Source of the DNA: Microbacterium marinilacus
GTDB lineage: Bacteria > Actinomycetota > Actinomycetes > Actinomycetales > Microbacteriaceae
Direction: 5' to 3'
Assembly (NCBI RefSeq): GCF_019753765.1
Contig: NZ_JAIJZW010000011.1
Location: forward strand, 65,079-129,078
Length of the DNA stretch: 64,000 bases
The notes under the pieces are model-generated. The model saw nothing but the letters and a program-made list of their open reading frames with translations. It did not search any database and was not told where the DNA came from. Each line of letters opens with the position of its first letter. The first letter of the stretch is position 1. The position numbers and the translations under genes are program-made. Positions 18,055-26,125 of this stretch are shown one piece after another.

Positions 18055-19386
18055 TCAGGCGCGTGCGGCGGCCGAGACGGCCCGCGCGGCGGCGAGCGCC
18101 TGGTCGAGGTCGGCGATCAGGTCGTCGACGTTCTCGAGGCCGACCGAGAGGCGCACGAGGCCGGGCGTGACGCCCGCCGTGAGCTGCTGCTCGGGCGAGA
18201 GCTGCGAGTGCGTCGTCGACGCCGGGTGGATGACCAGCGAGCGCACGTCGCCGATGTTCGCCAGGTGGCTGAACAGCTCCAGCGCGTCGACGAACGCGCG
18301 GCCGGCGTCCACGCCTCCCTTGAGCTCGAACGACAGCACGGCGCCGACGCCGTTCGGCGCGTAGCGGTTGGCGGCGGCGTACCAGGGCGAGGTCGGCAGT
18401 CCCGAGTAGTTCACGGTCGCGACATCGGCGTGGCCCTCCAGCCACTCGGCCACCTGCTGCGCGTTGTGCACGTGGCGCTCGACGCGCAGCGACAGGGTCT
18501 CGATGCCCTGGATCAGCTGCCACGCGCTCTGCGGCGCGATCGACGACCCCAGGTCGCGCAGCAGCTGCACGCGGGCCTTGATGATGTACGCCAGCTGGTC
18601 GCCGACGGCGTCGGTGTACACCGCGCCGTGGTACGAGGGGTCGGGGGTGGTCAGCCCCGGGAAGCGCTCCCCGTTCTCCGACCACCGGAACCGGCCGCCG
18701 TCGACGATCACTCCGCCGATGACCGTGCCGTGGCCGCCGAGGAACTTCGTCGCCGAGTGCACGACGATGTCGGCGCCGTGCTCGAAGGGACGGATCAGAT
18801 ACGGCGTCGCGATGGTGTTGTCGACGATCAGCGGCACGCCGCTCTCGTGGGCGATGTCGGCGACCGTGCGGATGTCGAGGACGTTGATCTGCGGGTTGCC
18901 GATGGTCTCGGCGAAGAACAGCTTGGTGTTCGGGCGGACCGCTGCGCGCCAGGCGCCCGGGTCGTCCTGGTTCTCGACGAACGTCACGTCGATGCCGAGC
19001 TTCGCGAGCGTGTACTTGAACAGGTTGTACGTGCCGCCGTAGATGGACGACGACGAGACGATGTGGTCGCCGGCCTGCGCGATGTTCAGCACCGCGAAGG
19101 TCTCGGCGGCCTGGCCGCTCGCGACCAGCAGGGCGCCGGGGCCGCCCTCGAGCGCGGCGAGGCGCTGCTCGACGACGTCCTGCGTCGGGTTCTGGATGCG
19201 CGTGTAGATGTTGCCGAACTCCGCCAGTGCGAAGAGGTTCTTGGCGTGGTCCGAGTCGCGGAAGACGTACGAGGTCGTCTGGTAGATGGGCGTCGCCCGG
19301 GCGCCGGTGACGGGGTCGGGCGCGGCTCCCGCGTGGATCTGCAGGGTCTCGAAGCGCAGCGACTGCGGCGTCTGGTCGTCGGTCAT
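18055..19386 (-). CDS. metY: O-acetylhomoserine aminocarboxypropyltransferase (sulfhydrylase)
   Basis: A 443-residue PLP enzyme of the Cys/Met metabolism family that makes homocysteine from O-acetylhomoserine and sulfide. The PLP lysine lies in HSATKFLGGHG. Other family motifs are TPIYQTTSYVF, ASGQAAETFAVLNI, SSSIYGGTYNLF and the C-terminal SLVIHPASTTHSQL. GGAGG seven bases upstream fixes the start at 19386. It works with the neighbouring metX. The upstream region to 19500 holds two direct repeats spaced 31 bp apart that may bind a sulfur regulator. Confidence 0.95.
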   Translation of the reverse strand: MTDDQTPQSLRFETLQIHAGAAPDPVTGARATPIYQTTSYVFRDSDHAKNLFALAEFGNIYTRIQNPTQDVVEQRLAALEGGPGALLVASGQAAETFAVLNIAQAGDHIVSSSSIYGGTYNLFKYTLAKLGIDVTFVENQDDPGAWRAAVRPNTKLFFAETIGNPQINVLDIRTVADIAHESGVPLIVDNTIATPYLIRPFEHGADIVVHSATKFLGGHGTVIGGVIVDGGRFRWSENGERFPGLTTPDPSYHGAVYTDAVGDQLAYIIKARVQLLRDLGSSIAPQSAWQLIQGIETLSLRVERHVHNAQQVAEWLEGHADVATVNYSGLPTSPWYAAANRYAPNGVGAVLSFELKGGVDAGRAFVDALELFSHLANIGDVRSLVIHPASTTHSQLSPEQQLTAGVTPGLVRLSVGLENVDDLIADLDQALAAARAVSAAARA

Positions 19387-19456
19387 GGAAACCTCCGGTG
19401 TCGGGGTGAAGCTGGGGGCGCCCTCCTTCGGGCACGACACGACGCTAGGGGGCGCC

Positions 19457-19497
19457 GTGACATAGCACAATCGCCCGGACACGCGTCGTCACATAGC
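19457..19497 (-). promoter_or_regulatory. Two spaced direct repeats upstream of metY
   Basis: GTGACATAGC (19457-19466) and GTCACATAGC (19488-19497) differ at one base and start exactly 31 bp apart, about three helical turns. A weaker third copy, GTCACATTCC, starts at 19509. They lie 71-112 bases upstream of the metY start and between metY and the divergent SDR gene. A regulator binding on one face of the helix is possible; the protein is unknown. Confidence 0.4.
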
Positions 19498-19558
19498 CGT
19501 CGCCGGGCGTCACATTCCGCCGCCGTCGTCGCGCCGCCGGCCCCGGTACGGTTGTCGT

Positions 19559-20335
19559 ATGGCGAACAGGCGTGCGGTCGTGACCGGTGCGAGCTCGGGG
19601 ATCGGCGCCGCCGCGGTGCGCGCGCTGCGGCAGTCGGGATGGGACGTCGTGGGCGTCGCGCGGCGCGCCGACCGGCTCGAGCGGCTCGCGGCCGAGACCG
19701 GGGCATCGGTGTTCGCGGCCGACCTGACGTCGCAGGCCGACGTCGACGCGCTCGCCGCGCACCTCGCGCAGTCCGGCGACCTGCACGCGCTCGTGCACGT
19801 GGCGGGCGGCGCGCGCGGCGCCGACCGCGTCGAGGACGGCGACCCCGCCGACTGGACCTGGATGTACGAGGTCAACGTGCTCTCGGCCCAGCGCCTGGTG
19901 AGCGCGCTGCTGCCGCAGCTGCGGTCGTCGATCCGCGAGGGCGCCGGCCACGCCGACACCCTCTTCGTCACCTCGACGGCCGCCCAGACGGCGTACCCCG
20001 GCGGCTCCGGCTACAACGCGGCGAAGGCCGGCGAGTCGATGCTCGTGAACGCGCTGCGCCAGGAGCTCAACGGCGAGCCGATCCGCGTCGTCGAGATCGC
20101 CCCCGGCCTCGTCCACACCGAGGAGTTCAGCCTCAACCGCCTCGGCAGCAAGGAGGCCGCCGACCGCGTGTACGCGGACGTGGAGGCGCCGCTCGTGGCG
20201 GCCGACGTCGCCGATGTGATCGCCTACGCGCTGAACGCGCCGGGGCACGTCAACCTGGATCTCGTGACGATGCGCCCGGTCGCGCAGTCGGCGCAGCACC
20301 TCCTCGCGCGCGGACCGCTGACGCCGCGCGGCTGA
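19559..20335 (+). CDS. SDR-family oxidoreductase
   Basis: A 258-residue short-chain dehydrogenase. The cofactor loop is TGASSGIG at residues 9-16. HVAGG stands in for the NAG motif, and the catalytic residues are in VTSTAAQTAYPGGSGYNAAKAG (Ser, Tyr and Lys). EIAPGLVHTEEF is the usual segment after the active site. TACGGT is placed six bases before the ATG, so the transcript is probably leaderless. It resembles the YdfG-type serine or 3-hydroxy acid dehydrogenases, but I cannot fix the substrate. It may be in one transcript with the phosphoribosyltransferase 26 bases downstream. Confidence 0.85.
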   Translation: MANRRAVVTGASSGIGAAAVRALRQSGWDVVGVARRADRLERLAAETGASVFAADLTSQADVDALAAHLAQSGDLHALVHVAGGARGADRVEDGDPADWTWMYEVNVLSAQRLVSALLPQLRSSIREGAGHADTLFVTSTAAQTAYPGGSGYNAAKAGESMLVNALRQELNGEPIRVVEIAPGLVHTEEFSLNRLGSKEAADRVYADVEAPLVAADVADVIAYALNAPGHVNLDLVTMRPVAQSAQHLLARGPLTPRG

Positions 20336-20360
20336 CGCCTAGACACACGAAAGGACGCAT

Positions 20361-20861
20361 GTGACAGACATCCGGGAGACCCTGACCTGGGACGGTTTCG
20401 GGGAGGCGACGCGCGACCTCGCGCGGCGGATCCTCGACGACGGCTTCGAGCCGGAGGTGGTCGTGGCGATCGCCCGGGGCGGTCTGCTGCCCGCCGGCGC
20501 GATCGCCTACGGGCTGGGCGCGAAGAACTGCGGCGCGCTGAACGTCGAGTTCTACACCGGGATCGGCACGGTGCTGGACGCCCCCGAGGTGCTGCCGCCC
20601 GAGCTCGACATGGCGTACCTCGACGGGCGCCGCGTGCTGCTCGTGGACGACGTCGCCGACTCGGGGCGGACGCTCGCCCTCGCGGTCGACCTGCTGACGG
20701 CGCAGGGGGCCGACGTGCGCTCGGTGACGATCTACACGAAGCCGTCGACGATCATCACGCCCGACTACGCCTGGAAGGACACCGGCCTCTGGATCGACTT
20801 CCCGTGGTCGGCCAAGGGCACGGTGCGGGAAGAGGACGCCGGCGCCGAGGCGTCGGCCTGA
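20361..20861 (+). CDS. Phosphoribosyltransferase family protein
   Basis: A 166-residue type I phosphoribosyltransferase. The PRPP-binding loop is [14 protein letters not shown] at about residues 93-106, and the early segment [21 protein letters not shown] is typical of hypoxanthine/xanthine-type members. The GTG start is preceded by AAAGGA. Family members of this length salvage purines or act as xanthine-type enzymes; the base recognised here is unknown. The next gene, ung, follows 21 bases downstream. Confidence 0.85.
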   Translation: MTDIRETLTWDGFGEATRDLARRILDDGFEPEVVVAIARGGLLPAGAIAYGLGAKNCGALNVEFYTGIGTVLDAPEVLPPELDMAYLDGRRVLLVDDVADSGRTLALAVDLLTAQGADVRSVTIYTKPSTIITPDYAWKDTGLWIDFPWSAKGTVREEDAGAEASA

Positions 20862-20881
20862 GCGGGACGGCGGGCGACGAC

Positions 20882-21595
20882 ATGGCCATGACGCTGCCGC
20901 AGCTCGCCGAGGCGGGGCTGATGGACGCCGGCTGGGCGGACGCGCTCGCGCCCGTCGCGGGAGACATCGCCGCCCTCGGCGACCGGCTCCGCGCGGAGGT
21001 CGCCGAGGGGCGGGGCTACCTGCCGGCCGGCGACAACGTGCTGCGCGCGTTCCAGCGGCCGCTGGCGGACGTGCGGGTGCTGATCGTCGGCCAGGACCCG
21101 TACCCGACCCCCGGTCATCCGATCGGGCTGTCGTTCGCGGTCGAGAGGCACGTGCGCCCGCTGCCGCGCAGCCTGTCGAACATCTACCGCGAGCTGCAGG
21201 ACGACCTCGGCATCGAGCCGGCGGCGCACGGCGACCTGTCGGCATGGAGCGACCAGGGTGTGATGCTGCTCAACCGCGTGCTCACGGTGCGCCCCGGTAC
21301 GCCCGCCTCGCACCGCGGCTGGGGCTGGGAGAAGGTGACCGAGCTGGCGATCCGCGCGCTCGTGGAGCGCGATGCGCCGCTCGTGGCGATCCTGTGGGGC
21401 AGGGACGCCTCGAGCCTCAAGCCCCTGCTCGCGCCGCAGGGCCGTGCCGGGTTGCCCTGGGTCGAGTCGCCGCACCCGTCGCCGCTGTCCGCGAGTCGCG
21501 GCTTCTTCGGCTCGCGTCCGTTCTCGCGGGCGAACGCCCTGCTGGAGCAGCAGGGGGCCGAACCCGTCGACTGGCGGATCCCGCCCGCGCCGTAG
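20882..21595 (+). CDS. ung: Uracil-DNA glycosylase, family 1
   Basis: A 237-residue DNA repair enzyme that removes uracil from DNA. The water-activating loop is [16 protein letters not shown], the uracil-binding segment is [11 protein letters not shown], and the leucine loop is [13 protein letters not shown]. Length and motif order fit the Ung family. The start may be the ATG at 20882 or the one at 20888. Its TAG stop lies inside the likely -10 box (TAGGCT, 21592-21597) of the next gene. Confidence 0.95.
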   Translation: MAMTLPQLAEAGLMDAGWADALAPVAGDIAALGDRLRAEVAEGRGYLPAGDNVLRAFQRPLADVRVLIVGQDPYPTPGHPIGLSFAVERHVRPLPRSLSNIYRELQDDLGIEPAAHGDLSAWSDQGVMLLNRVLTVRPGTPASHRGWGWEKVTELAIRALVERDAPLVAILWGRDASSLKPLLAPQGRAGLPWVESPHPSPLSASRGFFGSRPFSRANALLEQQGAEPVDWRIPPAP

Positions 21596-21604
21596 GCTGA
21601 GCCC

Positions 21605-22240
21605 ATGCTGGAGGAGGAGTACCAGAAGCGCCGCGTGCTGCCGCGTCATCTGCGCAAGCAGACCGAGCCGGAGCGCCCTTTCTCGTATGAGATCCGTCCC
21701 GCGACGCTCGAGGACATCCCCGACATCCGCGAGATCTACAACTACTACGTGCGCAACTCGGTGGTGACGTTCGACGAGAAGGCCTGGTCGCACAAGCGGT
21801 GGCGCGAGAAGTTCGAGCACCTGCAGAAGCTCGGCCTGCCGTTCCTGGTCGCCGTCGCGCCCACGGGGCAGGTGCTGGGCTATGCGCTGGTGTCGCCGTG
21901 GGCCAGCAAGTCGGCGTACCGCTACACGGTGGAGAACTCCGTCTACCTCGGTCAGGCGGCGACGGGGAAGGGCCTCGGCCGCGCCCTGCTCGAGGCGCTC
22001 ATCGAGGCGTCCGAGCAGATCGGCCTGCGCCAGCTCGTCGCCGTGATCAGCGACAAGGGCGCGGAGGCGTCCATCGCCCTGCACGAGAAGCTCGGCTTCG
22101 AGGAGGTCGGCCGGATGGGCAAGGTCGGCTACAAGTTCGACCGGTGGCTCGGCACGATCTACCTGCAGAAGCAGCTGAACCCCAGGAAGAAGCCGGGCAT
22201 CCTGAAGCGGATGCTCGGGGCGGGCGCCTCGGAGGAGTGA
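21605..22240 (+). CDS. GNAT-family N-acetyltransferase (phosphinothricin acetyltransferase-like)
   Basis: A 211-residue acetyl-CoA-dependent N-acetyltransferase. The GNAT domain covers about residues 27-195. Motifs include IREIYNYYVRNSVVTFDE, the acetyl-CoA loop YLGQAATGKGLGRALLEALIE and LHEKLGFEEVGRMGKVGYKFDRWL, which are close to the phosphinothricin/methionine sulfoximine acetyltransferase group (Pat/YncA). About 25 residues precede the domain and a basic tail follows. TAGGCT lies seven bases before the ATG. The gene is convergent with a phosphonate uptake operon. A target that is a phosphinic or amino acid analogue is possible but unproven. Confidence 0.82.
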   Translation: MLEEEYQKRRVLPRHLRKQTEPERPFSYEIRPATLEDIPDIREIYNYYVRNSVVTFDEKAWSHKRWREKFEHLQKLGLPFLVAVAPTGQVLGYALVSPWASKSAYRYTVENSVYLGQAATGKGLGRALLEALIEASEQIGLRQLVAVISDKGAEASIALHEKLGFEEVGRMGKVGYKFDRWLGTIYLQKQLNPRKKPGILKRMLGAGASEE

Positions 22241-22255
22241 GGCCCGCGGGGCCTC
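22239..22255. terminator. Bidirectional hairpin between convergent genes
   Basis: GAGGCCC (22239-22245) and GGGCCTC (22249-22255) form a perfect seven-base stem around three bases. It fills the 16-base gap between the GNAT stop and the end of the oxidoreductase gene on the other strand. No U-run is present on either side. Confidence 0.55.
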
Positions 22256-22256
22256 G

Positions 22257-23336
22257 TCAGAACAGCTCGGCCACGACGGCGTCGGCGAGCCCGAGCCCCG
22301 TGGTCATGCCGATGCCGGTCGTGACCGACACGACGCGGACGCCGTCCATCGGCGCCGCGCGCAGGAAGTCCTGCGGAGCCGAGGCGTACACGCCCTGCCA
22401 GCGCTGCCGGATCCGCAGCTCGCGGCCGAACATGCGGCCGGCCAGGCGGGAGAGCAGCTCGAACGCCGCCTCGTCCTGGAACGGCGAGACCGACAGACCT
22501 CGCGCATGCGTGTCGCCGACGAGCAGCGAGCCGTCGGGGCGCTCGGCGTACATCTGGTTCACGTCGCGCGCCAGCAGCTCGGGCTCCTCGGCCTCGATGC
22601 GCCGGCGCAGCGCCCCGGCCGCCGTCGTGCCGGCGAACGCCGAGTAGCGCAGCATCGACGACCCGGTCAGCACCGGCACCCCGAGCCCCACGCCGTCGGC
22701 CAGCATCATGTCGAGGGCGCAGCGCTCGATGCCGTGCCGATCGGCGACGTCCGGCAGCAGCTGGTCCACGTCGTGGTTGACCGCGACGACGATCGCCGAC
22801 GCCGAGATCTCGCCCCGGGTCGTGTGGAGCGCGCCCGGCTCGACGCCGAGGGCGCCGGTACGCCAGCGGAACTCGACGCCTCGCCGCGCGAGGTGGCGGG
22901 CGAGCGCGGGGCCCGCCTCCCGCGGATCGACCTGCAGGTCGCGAGGCAGGTAGGCCCCGCCGAGCGCTCCCACGACCGGGACGCGGCGCATCACGTCGTT
23001 GCCGGAGAGCGCCGTGCCCTCGCCCGCCTCCGCCAGGACGGCGAGCTCCTCGTCGCTGCGCGCCACGACCAGCGTGCCCGGCGCGCGCAGCCAGAAGCCC
23101 GCCCGAGGCGCGTGGCGCAGCCAGAGCTCGCGCGTGCGCTCCGCGTGCTCCCGCGCCTCGCCGCGGTGGGCGGAGGTGCCGATGTGCCCGAAGTTGCGCA
23201 CGGTCGCACCGGCGACGCCCGCTGCCCGGTCGACGACGACGACCCTCAGCCCGCGTTCCACGGCGGCCGCCGCGTGGCCCAGGCCGACGATGCCGGCCCC
23301 GACCACGGCGAGGTCGTAGGACTCCCGGGCGGTCAC
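22257..23336 (-). CDS. FAD-dependent oxidoreductase, TIGR03364-type, linked to phosphonate uptake
   Basis: A 359-residue flavin oxidoreductase of the DAO (glycine/D-amino acid oxidase) fold. The N-terminal dinucleotide loop is LAVVGAGIVGLGHAAAAVERG, with AGATVRNFGHIG just after it, a mark of the TIGR03364 family that is found with phosphonate transport genes. The C-terminal flavin segment VTTGIGMTTGLGLADAV is complete. The GTG start overlaps the phnE stop by four bases, so it is the last gene of the phnD-C-E operon. An oxidative step on an imported aminophosphonate is the likely role. No phosphonatase or C-P lyase gene is nearby. Confidence 0.82.
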   Translation of the reverse strand: MTARESYDLAVVGAGIVGLGHAAAAVERGLRVVVVDRAAGVAGATVRNFGHIGTSAHRGEAREHAERTRELWLRHAPRAGFWLRAPGTLVVARSDEELAVLAEAGEGTALSGNDVMRRVPVVGALGGAYLPRDLQVDPREAGPALARHLARRGVEFRWRTGALGVEPGALHTTRGEISASAIVVAVNHDVDQLLPDVADRHGIERCALDMMLADGVGLGVPVLTGSSMLRYSAFAGTTAAGALRRRIEAEEPELLARDVNQMYAERPDGSLLVGDTHARGLSVSPFQDEAAFELLSRLAGRMFGRELRIRQRWQGVYASAPQDFLRAAPMDGVRVVSVTTGIGMTTGLGLADAVVAELF

Positions 23337-25147
23337 CTCAGCGCGCGCCGGATCAGCAGGGAGGCCGACTCGACCACGACGACCATCGCGACGATCACCA
23401 GCAGGAACGCGAGCATCTGGTCGAAGTGCCGGCCGTTCATCGCGTTGAGCAGCAGGAAGCCGATCCCCCCGCCGCCGACGATGCCGAGCACGGTCGCCGA
23501 GCGGATGTTCTGCTCGAGCAGGTACAGCACGTGGCTGACCAGCGACGGCACCGACATGGGCACGGTCGACGAGAAGAACACCTGCGGCCTGCTCGCCCCG
23601 CCCGCCATCAGCGCGCGCTCCGGCCCCGGCGGCACCTCCTCCATCGAGTCGCCGATCAGCTTCGCGAGCAGGCCGACGCCGCCGATGCCGAGCGCGAGCG
23701 CCGCCGCCTGGGGGCCGAAGCCGGTCGCGATGATGAACAGGATCGCGACCACGAGGTCGGGGATGGCCCGGATGACGAGCGCCACGCCGCGGAAGAAGTT
23801 GCGGACGCCGCCGTTCGGGGCGACGTTGCGCGCCGACAGGGGGCCGATGACGGCGGAGAGGATCGCGCCCATCAGCGTCGCGGCGAAGGCCACCTCGAGC
23901 GTCACGAGCGCGGCCGCGAGGACGCTCTCGAACGTCCTGTCGCCGAAGGTGATGGGCCAGACGGCGCGGTCGAGCTGCGCGTTGTGCACCTGGTCGATGC
24001 GCCAGTCGGAGAACAACCGGGTCAGGTCGGGCTGCACGTACACGAAGGACGCCACCACGACGGCGATGCCGCCCCAGACCCACACGGCGGTGCCGACGCG
24101 GCCCCGGTCCCAGGGGCGCCGCAGCGCGGCCTCCACGCGCGTCGCGCGGTCGTCGGGCCGCCGCTCGGCCGCCTTCGCCGCGAGCCCCATGGCTCCTCGC
24201 ACGACCGTGTCGCCGACCCCGCGGCCGCGGGGCCGCACGCCGAGCAGCTTCGCGCGGATCGAGGACGACACGATCTCGAACACGATGCAGAGCGCGATGA
24301 TGATGACCACGAGCGGGATCACGCGACGCATGCCCGCGGGGCCCGCGTGCATGGCGCCGCTCAGCTCGGCGCCGATGCCCGCCACGCCGACATAGCCGAG
24401 GATGACGGTGCCGCGCAGATTGATGTCGGCGCGGTGCAGCGCCACGGCGATCCAGGCGGGGAGCGCCTGCGGGAAGATCCCGGCCCAGAACTGCTGCGTG
24501 CCCGATCCGCCCGCCGAGCGTATGGCCTGCCGCGGCCCCTCGTCCGTCTGCTCGATCGCGTCGGCGAACATCTTCGAGATCATGCCGACCGAGTGGATGC
24601 CGACCGCGACGATCGCGGGCAGGATGCCGGACCCGAACCACAGGAAGATCAGGAACACCGCGATGGCGGCGTCGGGGATCGCGCGGCACACGACGCCGAT
24701 GCCTCGGCACACGAGGCGCACGACGGGATGCGGCGAGGTGTTGGCGGCGGCGCCGTAGGCGACCGGCACGGAGAGGACGACCGCGACGGCGGTGCCGGCG
24801 ATCGTGAGCGCGAGCGTCGTCAGGATGACGCCGACCATGTGCCAGATCGGCTCGAAGCCGACCCAGGTGATCGTGTAGACGGTGCCCTCCGAGCCGCGCA
24901 CGCCCGACACGTCCCAGCCGGGCCACTGCATCGGCGTGGCCATCCCCAGGAACCGCGAGATGTTGCCCCACGTCGCGTCGAGGGTCTTGAAGCTGTAGTC
25001 GAGGCCGATGAACGACACCACGCCGAGCACCGCGATGGCGATCAGGGTCGCCGCGCTGACGATGGTGGACAAGCGGGGTCGGGGGCGGGGGACGCCCGCG
25101 ATCCGCTCCGCCAGCGTGGAGGCGGGCGCCTCGGCGACCGCGGTCAC
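23333..25147 (-). CDS. phnE: Phosphonate-type ABC transporter permease, two PhnE domains fused
   Basis: A 604-residue inner-membrane permease made of two PhnE units. The first covers about residues 20-315, the second about 350-600. Each carries the coupling-loop pattern of ABC permeases (DAIEQTDEGPRQAIRSAGGS in the first, DSMEEVPPGPERALMAGGAS in the second) and the PhnE-type segments CRAIPDAAIAVFL and IRAIPDLVVAILF. Many PhnE proteins have only one unit and act as dimers, so this fused form should make a complete pore by itself. The GTG start and the stop overlap phnC and the oxidoreductase gene by four bases each. Confidence 0.92.
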   Translation of the reverse strand: MTAVAEAPASTLAERIAGVPRPRPRLSTIVSAATLIAIAVLGVVSFIGLDYSFKTLDATWGNISRFLGMATPMQWPGWDVSGVRGSEGTVYTITWVGFEPIWHMVGVILTTLALTIAGTAVAVVLSVPVAYGAAANTSPHPVVRLVCRGIGVVCRAIPDAAIAVFLIFLWFGSGILPAIVAVGIHSVGMISKMFADAIEQTDEGPRQAIRSAGGSGTQQFWAGIFPQALPAWIAVALHRADINLRGTVILGYVGVAGIGAELSGAMHAGPAGMRRVIPLVVIIIALCIVFEIVSSSIRAKLLGVRPRGRGVGDTVVRGAMGLAAKAAERRPDDRATRVEAALRRPWDRGRVGTAVWVWGGIAVVVASFVYVQPDLTRLFSDWRIDQVHNAQLDRAVWPITFGDRTFESVLAAALVTLEVAFAATLMGAILSAVIGPLSARNVAPNGGVRNFFRGVALVIRAIPDLVVAILFIIATGFGPQAAALALGIGGVGLLAKLIGDSMEEVPPGPERALMAGGASRPQVFFSSTVPMSVPSLVSHVLYLLEQNIRSATVLGIVGGGGIGFLLLNAMNGRHFDQMLAFLLVIVAMVVVVESASLLIRRALR

Positions 25148-26037
25148 GCCGGCTCTCCGTTCGCCGCGTCCTCGGCGGAGCGCTGCGCGGCGGCGCGGCG
25201 CATCTCCGCCGTGAGCACCTGCTCGCGCGCCTCGGCGAGCTCCGCCTCGACCGCGAGGATCTCGCTCGTCGACGTGGCGACCCGGCCGTAGATCTCCATG
25301 ACCTGGTCCTTGCTGAGCCCCTCGGTGGGGGTGTCGAGCACGACCTCCCCGCTGCGCAGGCCCACGATGCGGTCGCCCCAGCCGAGCGCCAGATCGACCT
25401 GGTGCAGCGAGCAGACCACGGTGAGGCCGCGCTCGGCGGCGATCTCGCGGATGAGCCCCATGACCTGGTCGCTCGACTCGGGGTCGAGCGAGGCGACCGG
25501 CTCGTCGGCGAGCAGGATCTCGGGGTCCTGCATCAGCGCCCGAGCGATGGCCACGCGCTGCTGCTGGCCGCCGGAGAGCGTGTCCGCGCGCTGGTAGGCG
25601 CGGTCCAGCAGACCGACGCGGTCGAGGTGCTCAAGGGCCTTGCGGCGCAGGTGAGCCGGGTACGTCCAGATGCCGATGCGCGGGCCGCGGAGCGTGGAGA
25701 GGGAGCCGGTGAGCACGTTCTCGAGCACGGTGAGCGGCCCCACCAGCTCGAACTGCTGGAAGATGAAGCCGATCTTGCCGCGCAGCTCGCGCAGCGCGGT
25801 GCCCGTCAGCGCGGCGACCTTCTCGCCGAGGGAGACGACCGAGCCCGCCGTCGGGGTCTCGAGGCCGTCGATGTGGCGGAGCAGCGTCGACTTGCCCGAT
25901 CCGGACAGGCCCAGCAGCACGACGATCTCGCCGCGGGCGACGGACAGCGACACCCCCGTCAGGGCGGCGCTCGACGCGCCGGGATAGGTCTTCCCCAGGC
26001 CGGTGATCTCGACGGCGGGGGCGGCGGTGTTCGTCAT
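25144..26037 (-). CDS. phnC: Phosphonate-type ABC transporter ATP-binding protein
   Basis: A 297-residue ATPase. Walker A is GLSGSGKST, the Q-loop lies in FIFQQFELVGPLTVLENV (the LTVLENVLTG part is typical of PhnC), the signature is LSGGQQQRVAIARAL, Walker B is ILLADEP and the H-loop histidine is in CSLHQVDLAL. The last 50 residues form a charged, probably coiled extension rich in Glu, Ala and Arg that is longer than in most PhnC proteins. A 14-bp hairpin separates it from phnD, which would allow less ATPase than binding protein to be made. Confidence 0.93.
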   Translation of the reverse strand: MTNTAAPAVEITGLGKTYPGASSAALTGVSLSVARGEIVVLLGLSGSGKSTLLRHIDGLETPTAGSVVSLGEKVAALTGTALRELRGKIGFIFQQFELVGPLTVLENVLTGSLSTLRGPRIGIWTYPAHLRRKALEHLDRVGLLDRAYQRADTLSGGQQQRVAIARALMQDPEILLADEPVASLDPESSDQVMGLIREIAAERGLTVVCSLHQVDLALGWGDRIVGLRSGEVVLDTPTEGLSKDQVMEIYGRVATSTSEILAVEAELAEAREQVLTAEMRRAAAQRSAEDAANGEPA

Positions 26038-26086
26038 GTCACTTCAATCCGTGTCGGGGCGCGGGCCGGGCGTCGGCCGGGAGGGA

Positions 26087-26118
26087 CGGCGGGGGCCGCT
26101 GTGGAGCGGCCCCCGCCG
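26087..26118 (-). terminator. Hairpin between phnD and phnC, probable partial terminator
   Basis: A perfect 14-base stem (26087-26100 with 26105-26118) around the loop GTGG begins eight bases after the phnD stop codon and 50 bases before the phnC start. In many ABC operons such a stem after the binding-protein gene limits read-through and stabilises the upstream message, giving excess binding protein. The role here is inferred from position. Confidence 0.7.
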
Positions 26119-26125
26119 GATGGGA

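Noticed and set aside
19387..19558. SAM or cobalamin riboswitch upstream of metY
   Set aside because: No conserved riboswitch core or multi-stem layout could be recognised in this 170-base gap.
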